From contig NZ_JACSGR010000006.1 in NCBI RefSeq assembly GCF_016025525.2, positions 180,240 through 244,239 on the forward strand: a DNA stretch of 64,000 nt, read 5' to 3'. The stretch comes from Eikenella glucosivorans (GTDB taxonomy: Bacteria; Pseudomonadota; Gammaproteobacteria; Burkholderiales; Neisseriaceae). Numbering within the stretch: position 1 is the stretch's first letter; every line of letters begins with the position of its first letter. The notes beneath the pieces were generated by a model. It was not told where the DNA came from and ran no database searches. It worked only from the letters and a program-made list of their open reading frames with translations. Shown piece after piece: positions 26,327 through 35,387 of this stretch. The translations under genes were made by a program, and so were the position numbers.

Positions 26327-26451
26327 AATGGTTTGCCATTGGCGCCGGAAGACAGCCTTCACACCAGAACGCCGTTTTGATTGCGTTGGCACTTTGTTTT
26401 CAGGTAGCCTCATCCGAAAGGCTACCTGAAAAAAACGGAAGCGAATCTGCC

Positions 26452-27117
26452 ATGAACCCATCCCCCATCATCGAAAACCTGCACCGTGCCTACACCGATT
26501 TCCTTGCTTGGAAAACCGCCGAATTCGGCAGCCTGCCCGAGCGGGAAATCGGCGGCGAATGGGAATGCAACTATGCCGCCATGCCCGAAGTGTGGGCGGC
26601 ATGCTTCGACTTTGCGCAGCAGATCCCCGCGCACCAATGGCAGCCGGAACAGGCCGCGCAACTGCTTTATCTCACCGCACGCGATAACGAAAGCGAATAC
26701 ATTGTGGAAATGCTGCCCGAACCCGCCCTGCTGCGCCTGTGCGACACCTACCGGCAGCAGCCCGTGTATGATGCGGGCTGGCAGCTTGCCGACCAATTGC
26801 CGCGCCTGTCCGACCGTGCCGCCGCATGGCGGTGGGCGGAATATTTCTGCAATGACCCCGACGAATACACCTGCCGCCGTGCACTGATGGTGTCCGGCAG
26901 CCTGAATGCGCCGCACACCGAGCGCTATGCCGAATGGTTTTGGCGGCGCGGCACTTTCCGCCATACCAAAGGCTGGGATGCCGACGAGTACCAGAAAATC
27001 GCCGTATTGCAGGCCTTGGCGGCGATGGGTTCGCCCTTGTTGCCCCAATATTTACGTCTGGCGCGGCAAGACGATCGGCAGTATTTGGTGCAGCAGGCGC
27101 GGGAGTTGGGCGGCTAG
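26452..27117 (+). CDS. Helical-repeat protein of unknown function
   Basis: The 221-residue product begins MNPSPIIENLHRAYTDFLAW and is nearly all helical. It has repeated Trp/Leu/Ala-rich helix pairs (for example AAWRWAEYFCND, ERYAEWFWRRGTF, EYQKIAVLQALAAMG) that suggest HEAT-like repeats. There is no signal peptide or catalytic motif. DUS copies stand just before the ATG. The family is not recognised; it may be a scaffold or adaptor. Confidence 0.75.
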   Translation: MNPSPIIENLHRAYTDFLAWKTAEFGSLPEREIGGEWECNYAAMPEVWAACFDFAQQIPAHQWQPEQAAQLLYLTARDNESEYIVEMLPEPALLRLCDTYRQQPVYDAGWQLADQLPRLSDRAAAWRWAEYFCNDPDEYTCRRALMVSGSLNAPHTERYAEWFWRRGTFRHTKGWDADEYQKIAVLQALAAMGSPLLPQYLRLARQDDRQYLVQQARELGG

Positions 27118-27224
27118 GTTGTTTTTAGCTGGGCCAAGACGGGTTTCCATTTTTCAGGTAGCCTGCAATGGAGGTAGGGCTACCTGAAAAATAGACTCAG
27201 TGTTTACTATGAAGCTAAAGAGCC

Positions 27225-27300
27225 ATCCGGCTCGAACTGTGCTAAGCCCGCGTTTAGCTTTGCAGAAACACTGCCTTGACCCCACCGCATCGTTTTAGCC
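27225..27300 (+). repeat. DUS-linked mosaic repeat, decayed copy without a DUS end
   Basis: GTTTAGCTTTGCAGAAACAC, CTGCCTTGACCCC and GCATCGTTTTAG follow the order of the consensus, but the final arm and DUS are missing. Confidence 0.5.
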
Positions 27301-27342
27301 CCCCTTATCCGATATCATTATTCCACAGAGTGAGCAAATATC

Positions 27343-28029
27343 ATGACCAAACCCACTTCCATCCGCACCCTGCAAGCCGCAGGCAAAACCGTCTATCTCG
27401 CCGAAACCGCAGGCTGCCGCGCCGACAGCCCGCTGGTGCTGACATTCCTGTCCCAAAAAGAAACCGCAGAGCTGGCCACCCTGCTGCCTGAAATCCCGCT
27501 GCGGCTGGCGGCGGTGGACGAGCCGGATTGGGAGGCGGCATTCACGCCGTGGCCGGCACCGCGCGCGTTTAAGGGTGCGGCCGATTTCGGCGGCGGGGCG
27601 GATGATTATCTGGCAATGCTGGAGCAGCGGCTGCTGCCGCAGTTGGAAGCGGAGTTGGCGATACAGCCCGTGTGGCGCGGTTTGGCGGGTTTTTCGCTGG
27701 GCGGCCTGCTGGCAGCATATGCGGCTTACCGCAGCGGCGCGTTTGCCCGGCTGGCGGCGGTGTCGGCCTCACTGTGGTTCGACGGCTGGCCGGAGTTTTC
27801 CGCCGCGCACGCCTTCCGCACATCGCCGCAGCGCGCCTATTTTTCGGTGGGCGACAAGGAGAAAAACAGCCGCAACCCGCGTTTGGCTTGCGTGGAAGAC
27901 AATATCCGCGCCACGGCCGAACTGTGGCGGCAGCGCGGCGTGGCCACGCAATTTGAGCTGAACCCGGGCGGGCATGTGGCCGAGGTGGCGCAGCGGATGG
28001 CGCGGGCGGTGCACTATTTGGCGGAATAG
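27343..28029 (+). CDS. Alpha/beta hydrolase, esterase D / enterochelin-esterase-like
   Basis: The 228-residue protein has the nucleophile elbow AGFSLGGLLAAYAAYRSG (GxSxG, Ser at about residue 111). A downstream aspartate or glutamate lies near SVGDKEKNSRN, with the catalytic histidine in NPGGHVAEVAQR. This resembles the Fes/IroE and esterase-D group, which cleave ester bonds of siderophores or small thioesters. It has no signal peptide, so it is cytoplasmic. ATG with GTGAGC upstream. The substrate is unknown. Confidence 0.8.
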   Translation: MTKPTSIRTLQAAGKTVYLAETAGCRADSPLVLTFLSQKETAELATLLPEIPLRLAAVDEPDWEAAFTPWPAPRAFKGAADFGGGADDYLAMLEQRLLPQLEAELAIQPVWRGLAGFSLGGLLAAYAAYRSGAFARLAAVSASLWFDGWPEFSAAHAFRTSPQRAYFSVGDKEKNSRNPRLACVEDNIRATAELWRQRGVATQFELNPGGHVAEVAQRMARAVHYLAE

Positions 28030-28235
28030 GGTGTTGGCCAGACTGCCGGGGAAGAGAGGCTACCTGAAAAATCAATCCTATTGAAAGCATAAAGTAATAT
28101 TTCAGGTAGCCTGATGCGGCTACCTGAAAACGGCAGAATGCTTTTGGCAGATTGGCACGTTCCGATATGAAGAACAAGCCGCAGGCGGCATGCCGGCCGC
28201 CGTTTTCGGGCAGCGCCGCAGTTTGCCGGATACAG

Positions 28236-28277
28236 AAAAACAACGGGCAAACCTGCTTGGGCCGCCCGTTGTTTTTT
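28236..28277. terminator. Bidirectional terminator between the esterase gene and uppP
   Basis: CAACGGGC and GCCCGTTG pair across a ~15-nt loop, with AAAAA on the left and TTTTTT on the right. It serves both convergent genes. Confidence 0.82.
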
Positions 28278-28287
28278 GCAGGATGGT

Positions 28288-29112
28288 TTACGCCCAATCC
28301 ACCCAGCCGAGCAGCCAGGTGAACAGGATGATGCCGCCGAACACGATGCGGTAGTAGGCGAAGGGCACGAAATTTTTGCTCGACACAAAGCGCAGCAGGG
28401 CTTTCACCGCCACCAGGCCGGATACGAAGGCGGCGATGAAGCCGATGGCAATCAGGCCGAAATCCTGCGCGGTGAAGGCGCTCAGGTTTTTTAAAATGCT
28501 GTAGCCGGAGGCGGCCACCATGATCGGCACGGCCAGGAAGAAGGAAAATTCGGTGGCGGTTTTGCGGTCGAGCCCCCATACCATGCCGCCCATGATGGTG
28601 CTGCCGGAGCGGGAGGTGCCTGGAATCAGCGCCAGAATTTGAAACAGGCCCACGGCAAGCGCGTCGCGCGGGCGCATGTCGTCCACGCTGCGCACCCGTG
28701 GCGGCACGCGGCTCTGCCGTTTTTCAATCCACAAAATCAACACGCCGCCCACCACCAGCGCGGCGGCCACGCTTACCGGGTTGAACAGCACTTTCTCAAT
28801 AAAATCATTCAGCAGCAGGCCGATTGCGGCAGCGGGCACGAAGGCGATGGCCAGATTAAGCACGAAGCGGTTGGCCAGCCGGTCTTTGCCCAAGTGAGTG
28901 GCCACGTGGAGGAAGCGGGCGCGGTATTCATACACCACGGCAAGGATGGCGCCGAGCTGAATGGCGATGTTGAACACGGCGTGGCTTTCGGCGTCGAAAC
29001 CGATCAGGCTGCCGGCCACGATCAGGTGGCCGGTGCTGGAGATGGGCAGGAATTCGGTGAGGCCTTCTACGATGCCGAGAAATAAGGCTTTGAAGGCGAG
29101 GAGCAAACTCAT
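28288..29112 (-). CDS. uppP: Undecaprenyl-diphosphate phosphatase
   Basis: UppP (BacA) removes the terminal phosphate of undecaprenyl pyrophosphate, recycling the lipid carrier for cell-wall and polysaccharide synthesis. The 274-residue membrane protein has the two signatures EGLTEFLPISSTGHLI (about residues 15-30) and LIPGTSRSGSTIMGGM. About eight membrane helices are visible. A complete, typical copy. Confidence 0.96.
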   Translation of the reverse strand: MSLLLAFKALFLGIVEGLTEFLPISSTGHLIVAGSLIGFDAESHAVFNIAIQLGAILAVVYEYRARFLHVATHLGKDRLANRFVLNLAIAFVPAAAIGLLLNDFIEKVLFNPVSVAAALVVGGVLILWIEKRQSRVPPRVRSVDDMRPRDALAVGLFQILALIPGTSRSGSTIMGGMVWGLDRKTATEFSFFLAVPIMVAASGYSILKNLSAFTAQDFGLIAIGFIAAFVSGLVAVKALLRFVSSKNFVPFAYYRIVFGGIILFTWLLGWVDWA

Positions 29113-29197
29113 GGTGAAACTCTTGAAAACATTTTGAAAAATATTTCAGGTAGCCCATAGTCTCCGCTACAGGCTACCTGAAAATCTGTGTGCGGCT

Positions 29198-29866
29198 TTA
29201 GCGGTTGGCCTGGCCGGCTAAGGAGGCGGCACGGCTGCGCACGGTGGCGCGCGGGGCCGGGGCGGGCATGCCGCGTTCGGCGCGCACTTTTTCAATCAGC
29301 TCCTGCAATACCTGCATGTTTTTGGAATCGGTGAGCTCGTATTTGCCGCCCACTACGATGGTGGGGGTTTTGGTGATGTTGTAGGCAACGGTTTGCTGTT
29401 GCAGGTTGCGGGCGGCTGCGGCGGCCTGCGGGCTGTTGTAGGCGGCGAGCAGGCGGCTGCCGTAGGGCTGCTGCTGAATCCAGTTTTTCAGGCTAGCTTC
29501 ATCGGTTACTTTGCCGTCCATCAGTGCGCTGAAAATGGCGCGGTTGGCCTGGCGGGAGAGGCCGGTGGATTGCACGGCGGCGGAGAGCTGCGCCAGGGTT
29601 TGGTGCGCGGGCTGCCACACAATGTGTTCTTGGCGCAGCACGGTGTCGGAGGCGAAGCGTTTGCTCTGCTGCTCAATTGCGGGCTCCAAGTGCTGGCAGT
29701 GGACACAGAAATAGCCAAAGAATTCGGTTACTTCGATTTTGTTGGGGTGCACGGGCTTGATGACGTTGGTGCGCACGATGTAGTCGGTGCCTTCCACAGC
29801 TTTGGCCTGGGCGGTGCCGACGGCGAAGACGGCGAGTGCGGCGAGGAGCAGGGCTTTCAGTTTCAT
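29198..29866 (-). CDS. Thiol:disulfide interchange protein, DsbA-like
   Basis: This periplasmic oxidoreductase introduces disulfide bonds. The 222-residue product from the ATG at 29866 has a signal peptide (MKLKALLLAALAVFAVGTAQA). It then shows the thioredoxin-fold active site FCVHCQHLEP and the cis-proline loop KTPTIVVGGKYEL. The C-terminal tail is rich in Arg/Ala/Pro. CVHC is one of the variants found among Neisseria DsbA proteins. It is probably transcribed with the SPOR gene upstream (34 bp away). Confidence 0.92.
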   Translation of the reverse strand: MKLKALLLAALAVFAVGTAQAKAVEGTDYIVRTNVIKPVHPNKIEVTEFFGYFCVHCQHLEPAIEQQSKRFASDTVLRQEHIVWQPAHQTLAQLSAAVQSTGLSRQANRAIFSALMDGKVTDEASLKNWIQQQPYGSRLLAAYNSPQAAAAARNLQQQTVAYNITKTPTIVVGGKYELTDSKNMQVLQELIEKVRAERGMPAPAPRATVRSRAASLAGQANR

Positions 29867-29900
29867 GTTGGTCTTTCGTTGTGTTGATTGTCGGGTAGGG

Positions 29901-30650
29901 TTAATCGGCTTGGCGGGTGAGGCTGTCCACGCCATTGCTGCGCAGGCGCTCGCTCAGGGCATCGGCTTGGGCGCGACTGAGGCGACCGCTCTGGATGCGG
30001 TATACGGTTTGGCCGTTGCGCTGGCTGCTGCTCACGCGGGCGTCGATGCCGAGCATGGCGAGTTTGGCGCGTTGTGAATCGGCGGCTTCGGGGTTGTTGT
30101 AGGAGCCCATCTGCACGATGTAGCGGCCGCCGTTGTTGGCGTGCTGCTCGGCATTGCGCTGGCTGTTGCGCTGCTCGGCGGCTTTGGCTTCGGCTTCGCG
30201 GCGTTCGCGTCGAGCCTGTTCGCGGGCGCGCTCCACGTTGCCGCTTTCCAGAATCTGCTGCGGTGTGGGCTTGGCTTCGGGCTCGGGTTTGCGCTGAGGC
30301 TCGCGCGGCTTGGCCTGCTGTTGGGGTTTGGGCTGCTCGGGCCGAGTTTCGGGGGTGCTGGCCTGGGCGGGTGCGGAGGCTGTTGCTGGCGGTTGGTCGG
30401 TGATGTCGCCGGGGGGCAGGGTGTAGCGGCCGCTGCTGCCGGAGGCGTCGCTGCCGGCGGCAGCGGTGGGCTGCGGCTGCTGGCGCGGGGTGAGGATTTC
30501 GGGCTGGGTTTCGGTTTTCGGCGCTTCGGGCTGTTTGATGCCGGAGGGCGTGTTGTTGAGGAAATACAAAACCGCGCCGATGATGAAGGTGGCCAGCAGG
30601 AGGCCGAAAATAAAGCCGGTAAGGCCTTTGCCGTGAGGTTTGGTTTGCAT
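29901..30650 (-). CDS. SPOR domain membrane protein
   Basis: The 249-residue protein has a short cytoplasmic start, one membrane helix (about residues 10-31) and a long Pro/Gln/Ala/Glu-rich linker. A C-terminal SPOR domain follows (RYIVQMGSYNNPEAADSQRAKLAMLG through SRAQADALSERL). SPOR domains bind denuded glycan strands at the division septum. The layout is like FtsN, but the linker and position do not prove that role. It lies directly upstream of the dsbA-like gene. Confidence 0.88.
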   Translation of the reverse strand: MQTKPHGKGLTGFIFGLLLATFIIGAVLYFLNNTPSGIKQPEAPKTETQPEILTPRQQPQPTAAAGSDASGSSGRYTLPPGDITDQPPATASAPAQASTPETRPEQPKPQQQAKPREPQRKPEPEAKPTPQQILESGNVERAREQARRERREAEAKAAEQRNSQRNAEQHANNGGRYIVQMGSYNNPEAADSQRAKLAMLGIDARVSSSQRNGQTVYRIQSGRLSRAQADALSERLRSNGVDSLTRQAD

Positions 30651-30852
30651 GGGGAAAAAGGCTTGCTAAAAATGTGCCGCATTTTATCAAAACCGTTTGC
30701 GGCGGCGGAAGGTTTTTACATGTTCTTTCAGGCTGGGCGGTTTAACTGCGTTGCGGTTTTGTTTTCAGGTAGCCTTTGGGTGGCGGGAAGGGGCTACCTG
30801 AAAATATTTGGGAGGAAATGGGGTTTGACGCCCGGCATTTTCAGGTAGCCTT

Positions 30853-32349
30853 TTAAGACGGGGTGCGGCGGAAGCTCACGGCCTGCATCACGTGGCGCTG
30901 GTTTACGCTATCGCTGCCGGCAAGGTCGGCCAGGGTGCGGGCGATGCGCAGGATGCGGTGGTAGCTGCGGGCGGAGAGGGAGAGTTTTTCCAGCACGGCA
31001 GCAAGGGCGGCTTTGGCTTCTGGCTCGATGGCGGCGATGTCGTCAAGCTCGCTTACGTTGAGCTCGGCATTGTTTTTGCCTTGGCGGCGGTGTTGTCTTT
31101 CGCGGGCGATGAGCACGCGCTGCAACACGGTGGCGCTGGGTTCGCCGGGCGCGGCCTGGGTGAGCTCGGCGGCGGTGAGGGCAGGCACTTCGATAATTAA
31201 ATCAATCCTGTCTAAGAGCGGGCCGGAGATTTTGCCGCGGTAGCGGGCGATGCTCTCGGGCGTGCAGCGGCAGGGTTTGGCGGGATGGCCTAGGTAGCCG
31301 CAGGGGCAGGGGTTCATGGCGGCCACGAGCTGGAAGCGGGCGGGATAGGTGGCCTGGCGGCTGGCGCGGGAAATGTGGATGAGGCCGTTTTCCAGTGGTT
31401 CGCGCAGCATTTCGAGCACTTTGCGGTCGAACTCGGGCAGTTCGTCGAGGAACAATACGCCGTTGTGCGCCAAGGAAATTTCGCCTGGCTTGGGGTCGGA
31501 ACCACCGCCCACCATGGCGGCGGCGCTGGCGCTGTGATGCGGCGAACGGAAGGGGCGGCGGCGGGAGAAGCCGTGCTGCTGGGGCAGCAGCGAGCGCAGC
31601 GCCCAGGTTTCGGTCATTTCGTGGTCGGACAGGGGCGGCAGGATGCCGGGCAGGCGCTGGGCGAGCATGGATTTGCCGGTGCCGGGCGGGCCGCTCATCA
31701 GCAGGCTGTGGCCGCCGGCGGCGGCGATTTCCAGTGCGAGGCGGGCGGTGTGCTGGCCTTTTACGTCTTGCAGGTCGGGATAGGGGGCTTCTTCTCGGGC
31801 GCGGATTTCGGGGCGGCAGCGCTCGAGCGCAGCGATGCCGTTGAGGTGGGCGGCCACGGCGCCGAGGCTGTCGGCGGCGAGCACTTCGGCGCTTTCAATC
31901 AGCGCGGCCTGCTCGGCGCTTTGCTGCGGCAGGATGAAGCGGCGCTGCGCCTGTGTGCTCTGCCACACCATCGCCAGCGCGCCGCGCACCGGGCGCAGCA
32001 GGCCGGACAGCGCCAGCTCGCCGGCCATTTCGTAGCGGGCGAGCTCTTCGGGGGCAATGGCGATTTGGCCGGAGGCGGCAAGGATACCGATGGCAATCGG
32101 CAGGTCGAAGCGGCCGGATTCTTTGGGTAGGTCGGCCGGGGCGAGGTTGACGGTGATTTTCTTGGCGGGGAAATCGAAGCCGCTCTGGATGATGGCGGCG
32201 CGCACGCGGTCTCGGCTTTCCTTCACTTCGGTGTCGGGCAGGCCGACGATGTTGAACGCGGGCAGGCCGTTGGCTAGGTGGGCTTCCACTTCCACCAGGG
32301 GCGCGGCCATGCCGCTGAGGGCACGGCTGTATACCACCGCCAAGCTCAT
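30853..32349 (-). CDS. comM: ComM / YifB family AAA+ ATPase
   Basis: ComM is a hexameric helicase that promotes branch migration during integration of transforming DNA. The 498-residue protein has the N-terminal Lon-like ChlI domain, Walker A GPPGTGKSMLAQRLPG (about residues 218-233), Walker B LFLDELPEF, and the Mg-chelatase C-terminal domain. CPCGYLGHPAKPCRC carries a zinc-like cysteine cluster. Together with radA it equips the cell to use DNA taken up through DUS. Confidence 0.94.
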   Translation of the reverse strand: MSLAVVYSRALSGMAAPLVEVEAHLANGLPAFNIVGLPDTEVKESRDRVRAAIIQSGFDFPAKKITVNLAPADLPKESGRFDLPIAIGILAASGQIAIAPEELARYEMAGELALSGLLRPVRGALAMVWQSTQAQRRFILPQQSAEQAALIESAEVLAADSLGAVAAHLNGIAALERCRPEIRAREEAPYPDLQDVKGQHTARLALEIAAAGGHSLLMSGPPGTGKSMLAQRLPGILPPLSDHEMTETWALRSLLPQQHGFSRRRPFRSPHHSASAAAMVGGGSDPKPGEISLAHNGVLFLDELPEFDRKVLEMLREPLENGLIHISRASRQATYPARFQLVAAMNPCPCGYLGHPAKPCRCTPESIARYRGKISGPLLDRIDLIIEVPALTAAELTQAAPGEPSATVLQRVLIARERQHRRQGKNNAELNVSELDDIAAIEPEAKAALAAVLEKLSLSARSYHRILRIARTLADLAGSDSVNQRHVMQAVSFRRTPS

Positions 32350-32359
32350 GCCGCGATTC

Positions 32360-32629
32360 CTATTGCTGTTCGGTGTGGTTGGGCAGGGCGGCTGCCGGGG
32401 CGGCGGCTTCCAGCTTGGCCAGGCGCGCTTCGAGGGCGGCCAGCTTTTCGCGGGTTTTGATCAGCACCTGCTGCTGGATGTCGAACTCTTCGCGGGTAAC
32501 CAAATCCAGTTTGTTAAACGTGCTGCCGAGCAGGGCTTTCACGTTTTTTTCCGCGTCTTTCACCGGGCTTGCGGCGATGGTGCTGCTGATTTTTTCGGCG
32601 AGCTCGTCGAGGATTTTTTTGGCCAGCAT
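32360..32629 (-). CDS. ubiK: Ubiquinone biosynthesis accessory factor UbiK
   Basis: UbiK is a small lipid-binding accessory of the Ubi complex. The 89-residue product from the ATG at 32629 begins MLAKKILDELAEKISSTI and contains the conserved helix EKNVKALLGSTFNKLDLVTREEFD. A coiled coil follows (VLIKTREKLAALEARLAKLE). It lies 10 bp upstream of comM in the same direction and is likely co-transcribed with it. Confidence 0.9.
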   Translation of the reverse strand: MLAKKILDELAEKISSTIAASPVKDAEKNVKALLGSTFNKLDLVTREEFDIQQQVLIKTREKLAALEARLAKLEAAAPAAALPNHTEQQ

Positions 32630-32717
32630 GGCGGTTTCCTTGTGTTGGGATGTGAATGAGCGCATTTTATCGGCGCGGGGGTGGGGCAGCAAGCATTAAG
32701 GGCGGCAAACGTTAAAA

Positions 32718-32760
32718 AGGCTACCTGAAAACCATGCGGCAGATGTTTTCAGGTAGCCTT
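32718..32760 (-). terminator. Eikenella DUS-pair terminator after the DUF4149 gene
   Basis: AGGCTACCTGAAAAC and its complement form the stem across about 15 nt. A second DUS follows at 32770, just before the DUF4149 stop. Confidence 0.7.
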
Positions 32761-32781
32761 TATCCGGTTTTCAGGTAGCCT

Positions 32782-33249
32782 TTAATGCCACTCGAAGCGC
32801 AGCAGCCGCATCAGCAGCACCAAGCCCAGCAGGCTCACCAGCATATACAGGCTGCTCGACAAACCGTGCCAGAAGCCCATTTCGCCGCCAAGCAGGTTGG
32901 GCAGCCAATGCGTTTGCCCCGTGCGCAGTGCGCGGATAACCGGCACCAGCAGAAACTGCGAAACCGCCAGCAGCAGCCAAGTGAACGCCACCAGGCGGGC
33001 GGAAAGTTTGCTGTTGCCGCCCCGGCCGAACGACTGCCGGCGAGCCGAAACGCCGGCCAAATACACAACGGCCCACACAAACAGCCCGATATAATTCACC
33101 GCGCCAAACAGCATCCCGGCCAGCGTGCCCGCCTGCTCCTTGGGCAGCGATTGAAACAATAAAGGCGCCACGCCGTAGCCCGCCATCACATAAGCCCCAA
33201 ACCACGCCGCCACCAACAAAGCCAACACTCGATTTGCAAACATCCGCAT
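32782..33249 (-). CDS. DUF4149 membrane protein
   Basis: The 155-residue protein has four membrane helices (about residues 8-28, 45-65, 85-107 and 130-150). The pattern AYGVAPLLFQSLPKEQAGTL-like loop is followed by GEMGFWHGLSS. These features match the DUF4149 family of beta- and gamma-proteobacteria, often found near housekeeping genes. The function is unknown. It is divergent from ttcA. Confidence 0.82.
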   Translation of the reverse strand: MRMFANRVLALLVAAWFGAYVMAGYGVAPLLFQSLPKEQAGTLAGMLFGAVNYIGLFVWAVVYLAGVSARRQSFGRGGNSKLSARLVAFTWLLLAVSQFLLVPVIRALRTGQTHWLPNLLGGEMGFWHGLSSSLYMLVSLLGLVLLMRLLRFEWH

Positions 33250-33335
33250 CCTTTCTCTGCCAAACGGGTTAAAACGCAGCAGAGTTTACCGTATTCTTCA
33301 CATTCTTTCAGCCGGGCGGGCAATGATTTACCTGC

Positions 33336-33341
33336 TATAAA
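33336..33341 (+). promoter_or_regulatory. Candidate extended -10 for ttcA
   Basis: TGCTATAAA, with TATAAA at 33336-33341, lies 60 bp before the ttcA ATG. No good -35 is seen. This motif is nearly the same as the glmS promoter core. Confidence 0.4.
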
Positions 33342-33400
33342 ATCCGCCTACACTGCGTTACAATCCCGCATTTTCCGTTTCCGCTACACCAATAAACGCC

Positions 33401-34354
33401 ATGTCGCACAAACCGAAACCCGAACACGAAGCCAACAAACTCAGCAAACGCCTGCGCCACGCCGTCGGCGACGCCATCAACGATTTCAATATGATCGAGC
33501 CGGGCGACAAAATCATGGTCTGCCTCTCCGGCGGCAAAGACAGCTACGCCCTCTTAGACATCCTGCGCCAGCTGCAAGCTTCCGCGCCGATTGATTTCGA
33601 ACTCGTGGCCGTGAACCTCGACCAAAAGCAGCCCGGCTTCCCCGAAGACGTGCTCCCGGGCTACCTGAAAAGCATCGGCGTGCCCTTCAAAATCGTGGAA
33701 GAAGACACCTATTCCACCGTGAAGCGCGTGCTGGACGAAGGCAAAACCACCTGCTCGCTGTGCAGCCGCCTGCGCCGCGGCATCCTCTACCGCACCGCAA
33801 AAGAGCTGGGCTGCACCAAAATCGCCCTCGGCCACCACCGCGACGATATTTTGGCCACGCTGTTCCTGAATATGTTTTACGGCGGCAAACTCAAAGCCAT
33901 GCCGCCCAAGCTGGTGAGCGACAACGGCGAACACATCGTCATCCGTCCGCTGGCCTATGTGAAGGAAAAGGATTTGATCAAATACGCTGAATTGAAGCAG
34001 TTCCCCATCATCCCGTGCAACCTGTGCGGCTCTCAGCCCAATTTGCAGCGGCAGGTGGTGGGCGAGATGCTGAAGGATTGGGACAAACGCTTCCCCGGCC
34101 GCATCGAAAGCATGTTTTCCGCGCTGCAAAACGTGGTGCCCTCGCATTTGGCCGATACCGAACTGTTTGATTTCGTTGGACTCAGGCGCGGGCAGGATTT
34201 GAAACACGGCGGCGATTTGGCTTTCGACAGCGAAACCGTGTCGTTTGACGCGCCGCGCGATGAGGAAGATGAAAGGCTACCTGAAAAAACCGGGCGCAAG
34301 GTGATCAATATTTTGGTCAGCAAGCCGAAGGAAGGGGGCTGCGGTGCGCGATAA
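33401..34354 (+). CDS. ttcA: tRNA 2-thiocytidine biosynthesis protein TtcA
   Basis: TtcA thiolates cytidine 32 in several tRNAs using an iron-sulfur cluster and ATP. The 317-residue product has the PP-loop SGGKDS (about residues 43-48) and two cysteine pairs (CSLC at about 123-126, CNLC about 208-211) for the cluster. A C-terminal stretch carries an in-frame DUS (DERLPEKTGRK). The 3' end overlaps the next gene by 11 bp. Confidence 0.95.
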   Translation: MSHKPKPEHEANKLSKRLRHAVGDAINDFNMIEPGDKIMVCLSGGKDSYALLDILRQLQASAPIDFELVAVNLDQKQPGFPEDVLPGYLKSIGVPFKIVEEDTYSTVKRVLDEGKTTCSLCSRLRRGILYRTAKELGCTKIALGHHRDDILATLFLNMFYGGKLKAMPPKLVSDNGEHIVIRPLAYVKEKDLIKYAELKQFPIIPCNLCGSQPNLQRQVVGEMLKDWDKRFPGRIESMFSALQNVVPSHLADTELFDFVGLRRGQDLKHGGDLAFDSETVSFDAPRDEEDERLPEKTGRKVINILVSKPKEGGCGAR

Positions 34355-35063
34355 GGTGCTGGCCGTGCTGCGGCTGTTCGGCCTTTTGCTGGTGATGATG
34401 GCATTGCCGGTGCTGCTCGGCCTGTTCGGTTATGCAAACGCGGCGCTGGGCTGGCGGACGGCGGGCGGCGCGGCGTGGTATGCGGCGCAGGGGGCGGAAG
34501 CGCTGCTGTTCGGCGCGGCGGGAGGGGCGGTATTGTATTGGTTTGCCCGCCTTTATCGGCGCGGCGCAAACGGCTATTTCCGCCCGCCGGGCGACAAAAT
34601 TTCCGGCAAAAAGCTGTTGCTCTCGGCGGGCTACCTGCTGCTCCTGTTGGCCGTGGGGCCGCTGTATGAGGCGCTGATGCGCGCGCTGGGCGCGGATGGG
34701 GGAGTGGACGATTTGCAAAACCAGCAAATCCTGCTGCACATGGTGCGCCAGCTGCCGCTGCCGATGGTGCTGCACATCGTGCTGCTGGCGCCGCTGCTGG
34801 AAGAATTGCTGCTGCGCGGCATTTTCTTCCAGAACTTCGGCGCGCCAGACCGCCCGGGCAAAAGGCTTGCGCTGCTGGCGGCTTCGGCCTTCGTGTTCGG
34901 CAGCCTGCACAACCCGCCCACGGAGCCCGCCTTCCTGCTGTATTCCGCCATGGGCCTGGTGCTGGGCGGGGCGTACCTGCACACCAAGGATTTGAAGTAT
35001 CCGGTGCTGATTCATATGGTTAACAACACCATCAGCTTGGTGTCGTCGTTTTGGCCGGAGTAG
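34344..35063 (+). CDS. CPBP family intramembrane glutamic protease
   Basis: CPBP (Abi) proteins are membrane proteases related to Rce1, some acting in bacteriocin self-immunity. The 239-residue protein starts at GTG 34344 inside ttcA. It has about seven membrane helices and the conserved motifs: the EE pair with R in LLEELLLRGIFFQ, FGSLHNP, and HMVNN near the end. All catalytic positions seem present. It is translationally coupled to ttcA; substrates are unknown. Confidence 0.87.
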   Translation: MRDKVLAVLRLFGLLLVMMALPVLLGLFGYANAALGWRTAGGAAWYAAQGAEALLFGAAGGAVLYWFARLYRRGANGYFRPPGDKISGKKLLLSAGYLLLLLAVGPLYEALMRALGADGGVDDLQNQQILLHMVRQLPLPMVLHIVLLAPLLEELLLRGIFFQNFGAPDRPGKRLALLAASAFVFGSLHNPPTEPAFLLYSAMGLVLGGAYLHTKDLKYPVLIHMVNNTISLVSSFWPE

Positions 35064-35098
35064 GGCGCGGCAATTTGGAAGGCTACCTGAAAAGTGAT

Positions 35099-35169
35099 GT
35101 AGATCGGGCATTTATGCCCGACGTTTGTAATGGGAGAGCGTGGGTGTCGGGCATTTATGCCCGACCTAC
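35099..35169. repeat. Paired REP palindromes, GTAG class 3
   Basis: GTAGATCGGGCATTTATGCC starts at 35099, and an inverted partner with the same GGGCATTTATGCCC core ends in GACCTAC at 35169. The 5' GTAG and head-to-head layout match the RAYT-linked REP pairs near hsdS, although the stem sequence differs. Confidence 0.75.
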
Positions 35170-35213
35170 GGGTAATCCTAATTAAAGGCTACCTGAAAAA
35201 TTTTGGCAGGCCG

Positions 35214-35287
35214 GTGGGTGTGGCGCAGCCACGCACGCGGATACGGAGTTTCAAGCAACGCGTGCGTGCGTTCCGCACACACCCTAC
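35214..35287. repeat. REP-like paired palindrome, class 2, copy 1
   Basis: GTGGGTGTGGCGCAGCCACG faces GCGTGCGTTCCGCACACACC, which ends CCCTAC at 35287. The left GTAG is worn. A better copy is at 40516-40593. Confidence 0.7.
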
Positions 35288-35387
35288 GCATATGGGTTGC
35301 CCCAGTTGCATCACGGCAAAGGCTACCTGAAAAATATGGGCAGGCGGGAATGGCGCCCATGCCCGGGCTGCGGGCTGCGGGGCGCGC

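Larger units (their letters stand above)
35064..35387. other. 324-bp gap with two REP pairs and several DUS
   Basis: No gene is visible. It holds DUS copies at about 35079, 35186 and 35319, the class 3 REP pair at 35099-35169 and the class 2 palindrome at 35214-35287. Confidence 0.8.

Noticed and set aside
24985..26451. A very long arginine-rich open frame overlapping radA and joined to the 26452 gene
   Set aside because: It is the +1 shadow of radA in GC-rich DNA; radA has all family motifs. Only the part from the ATG at 26452 is protein-like and is kept.
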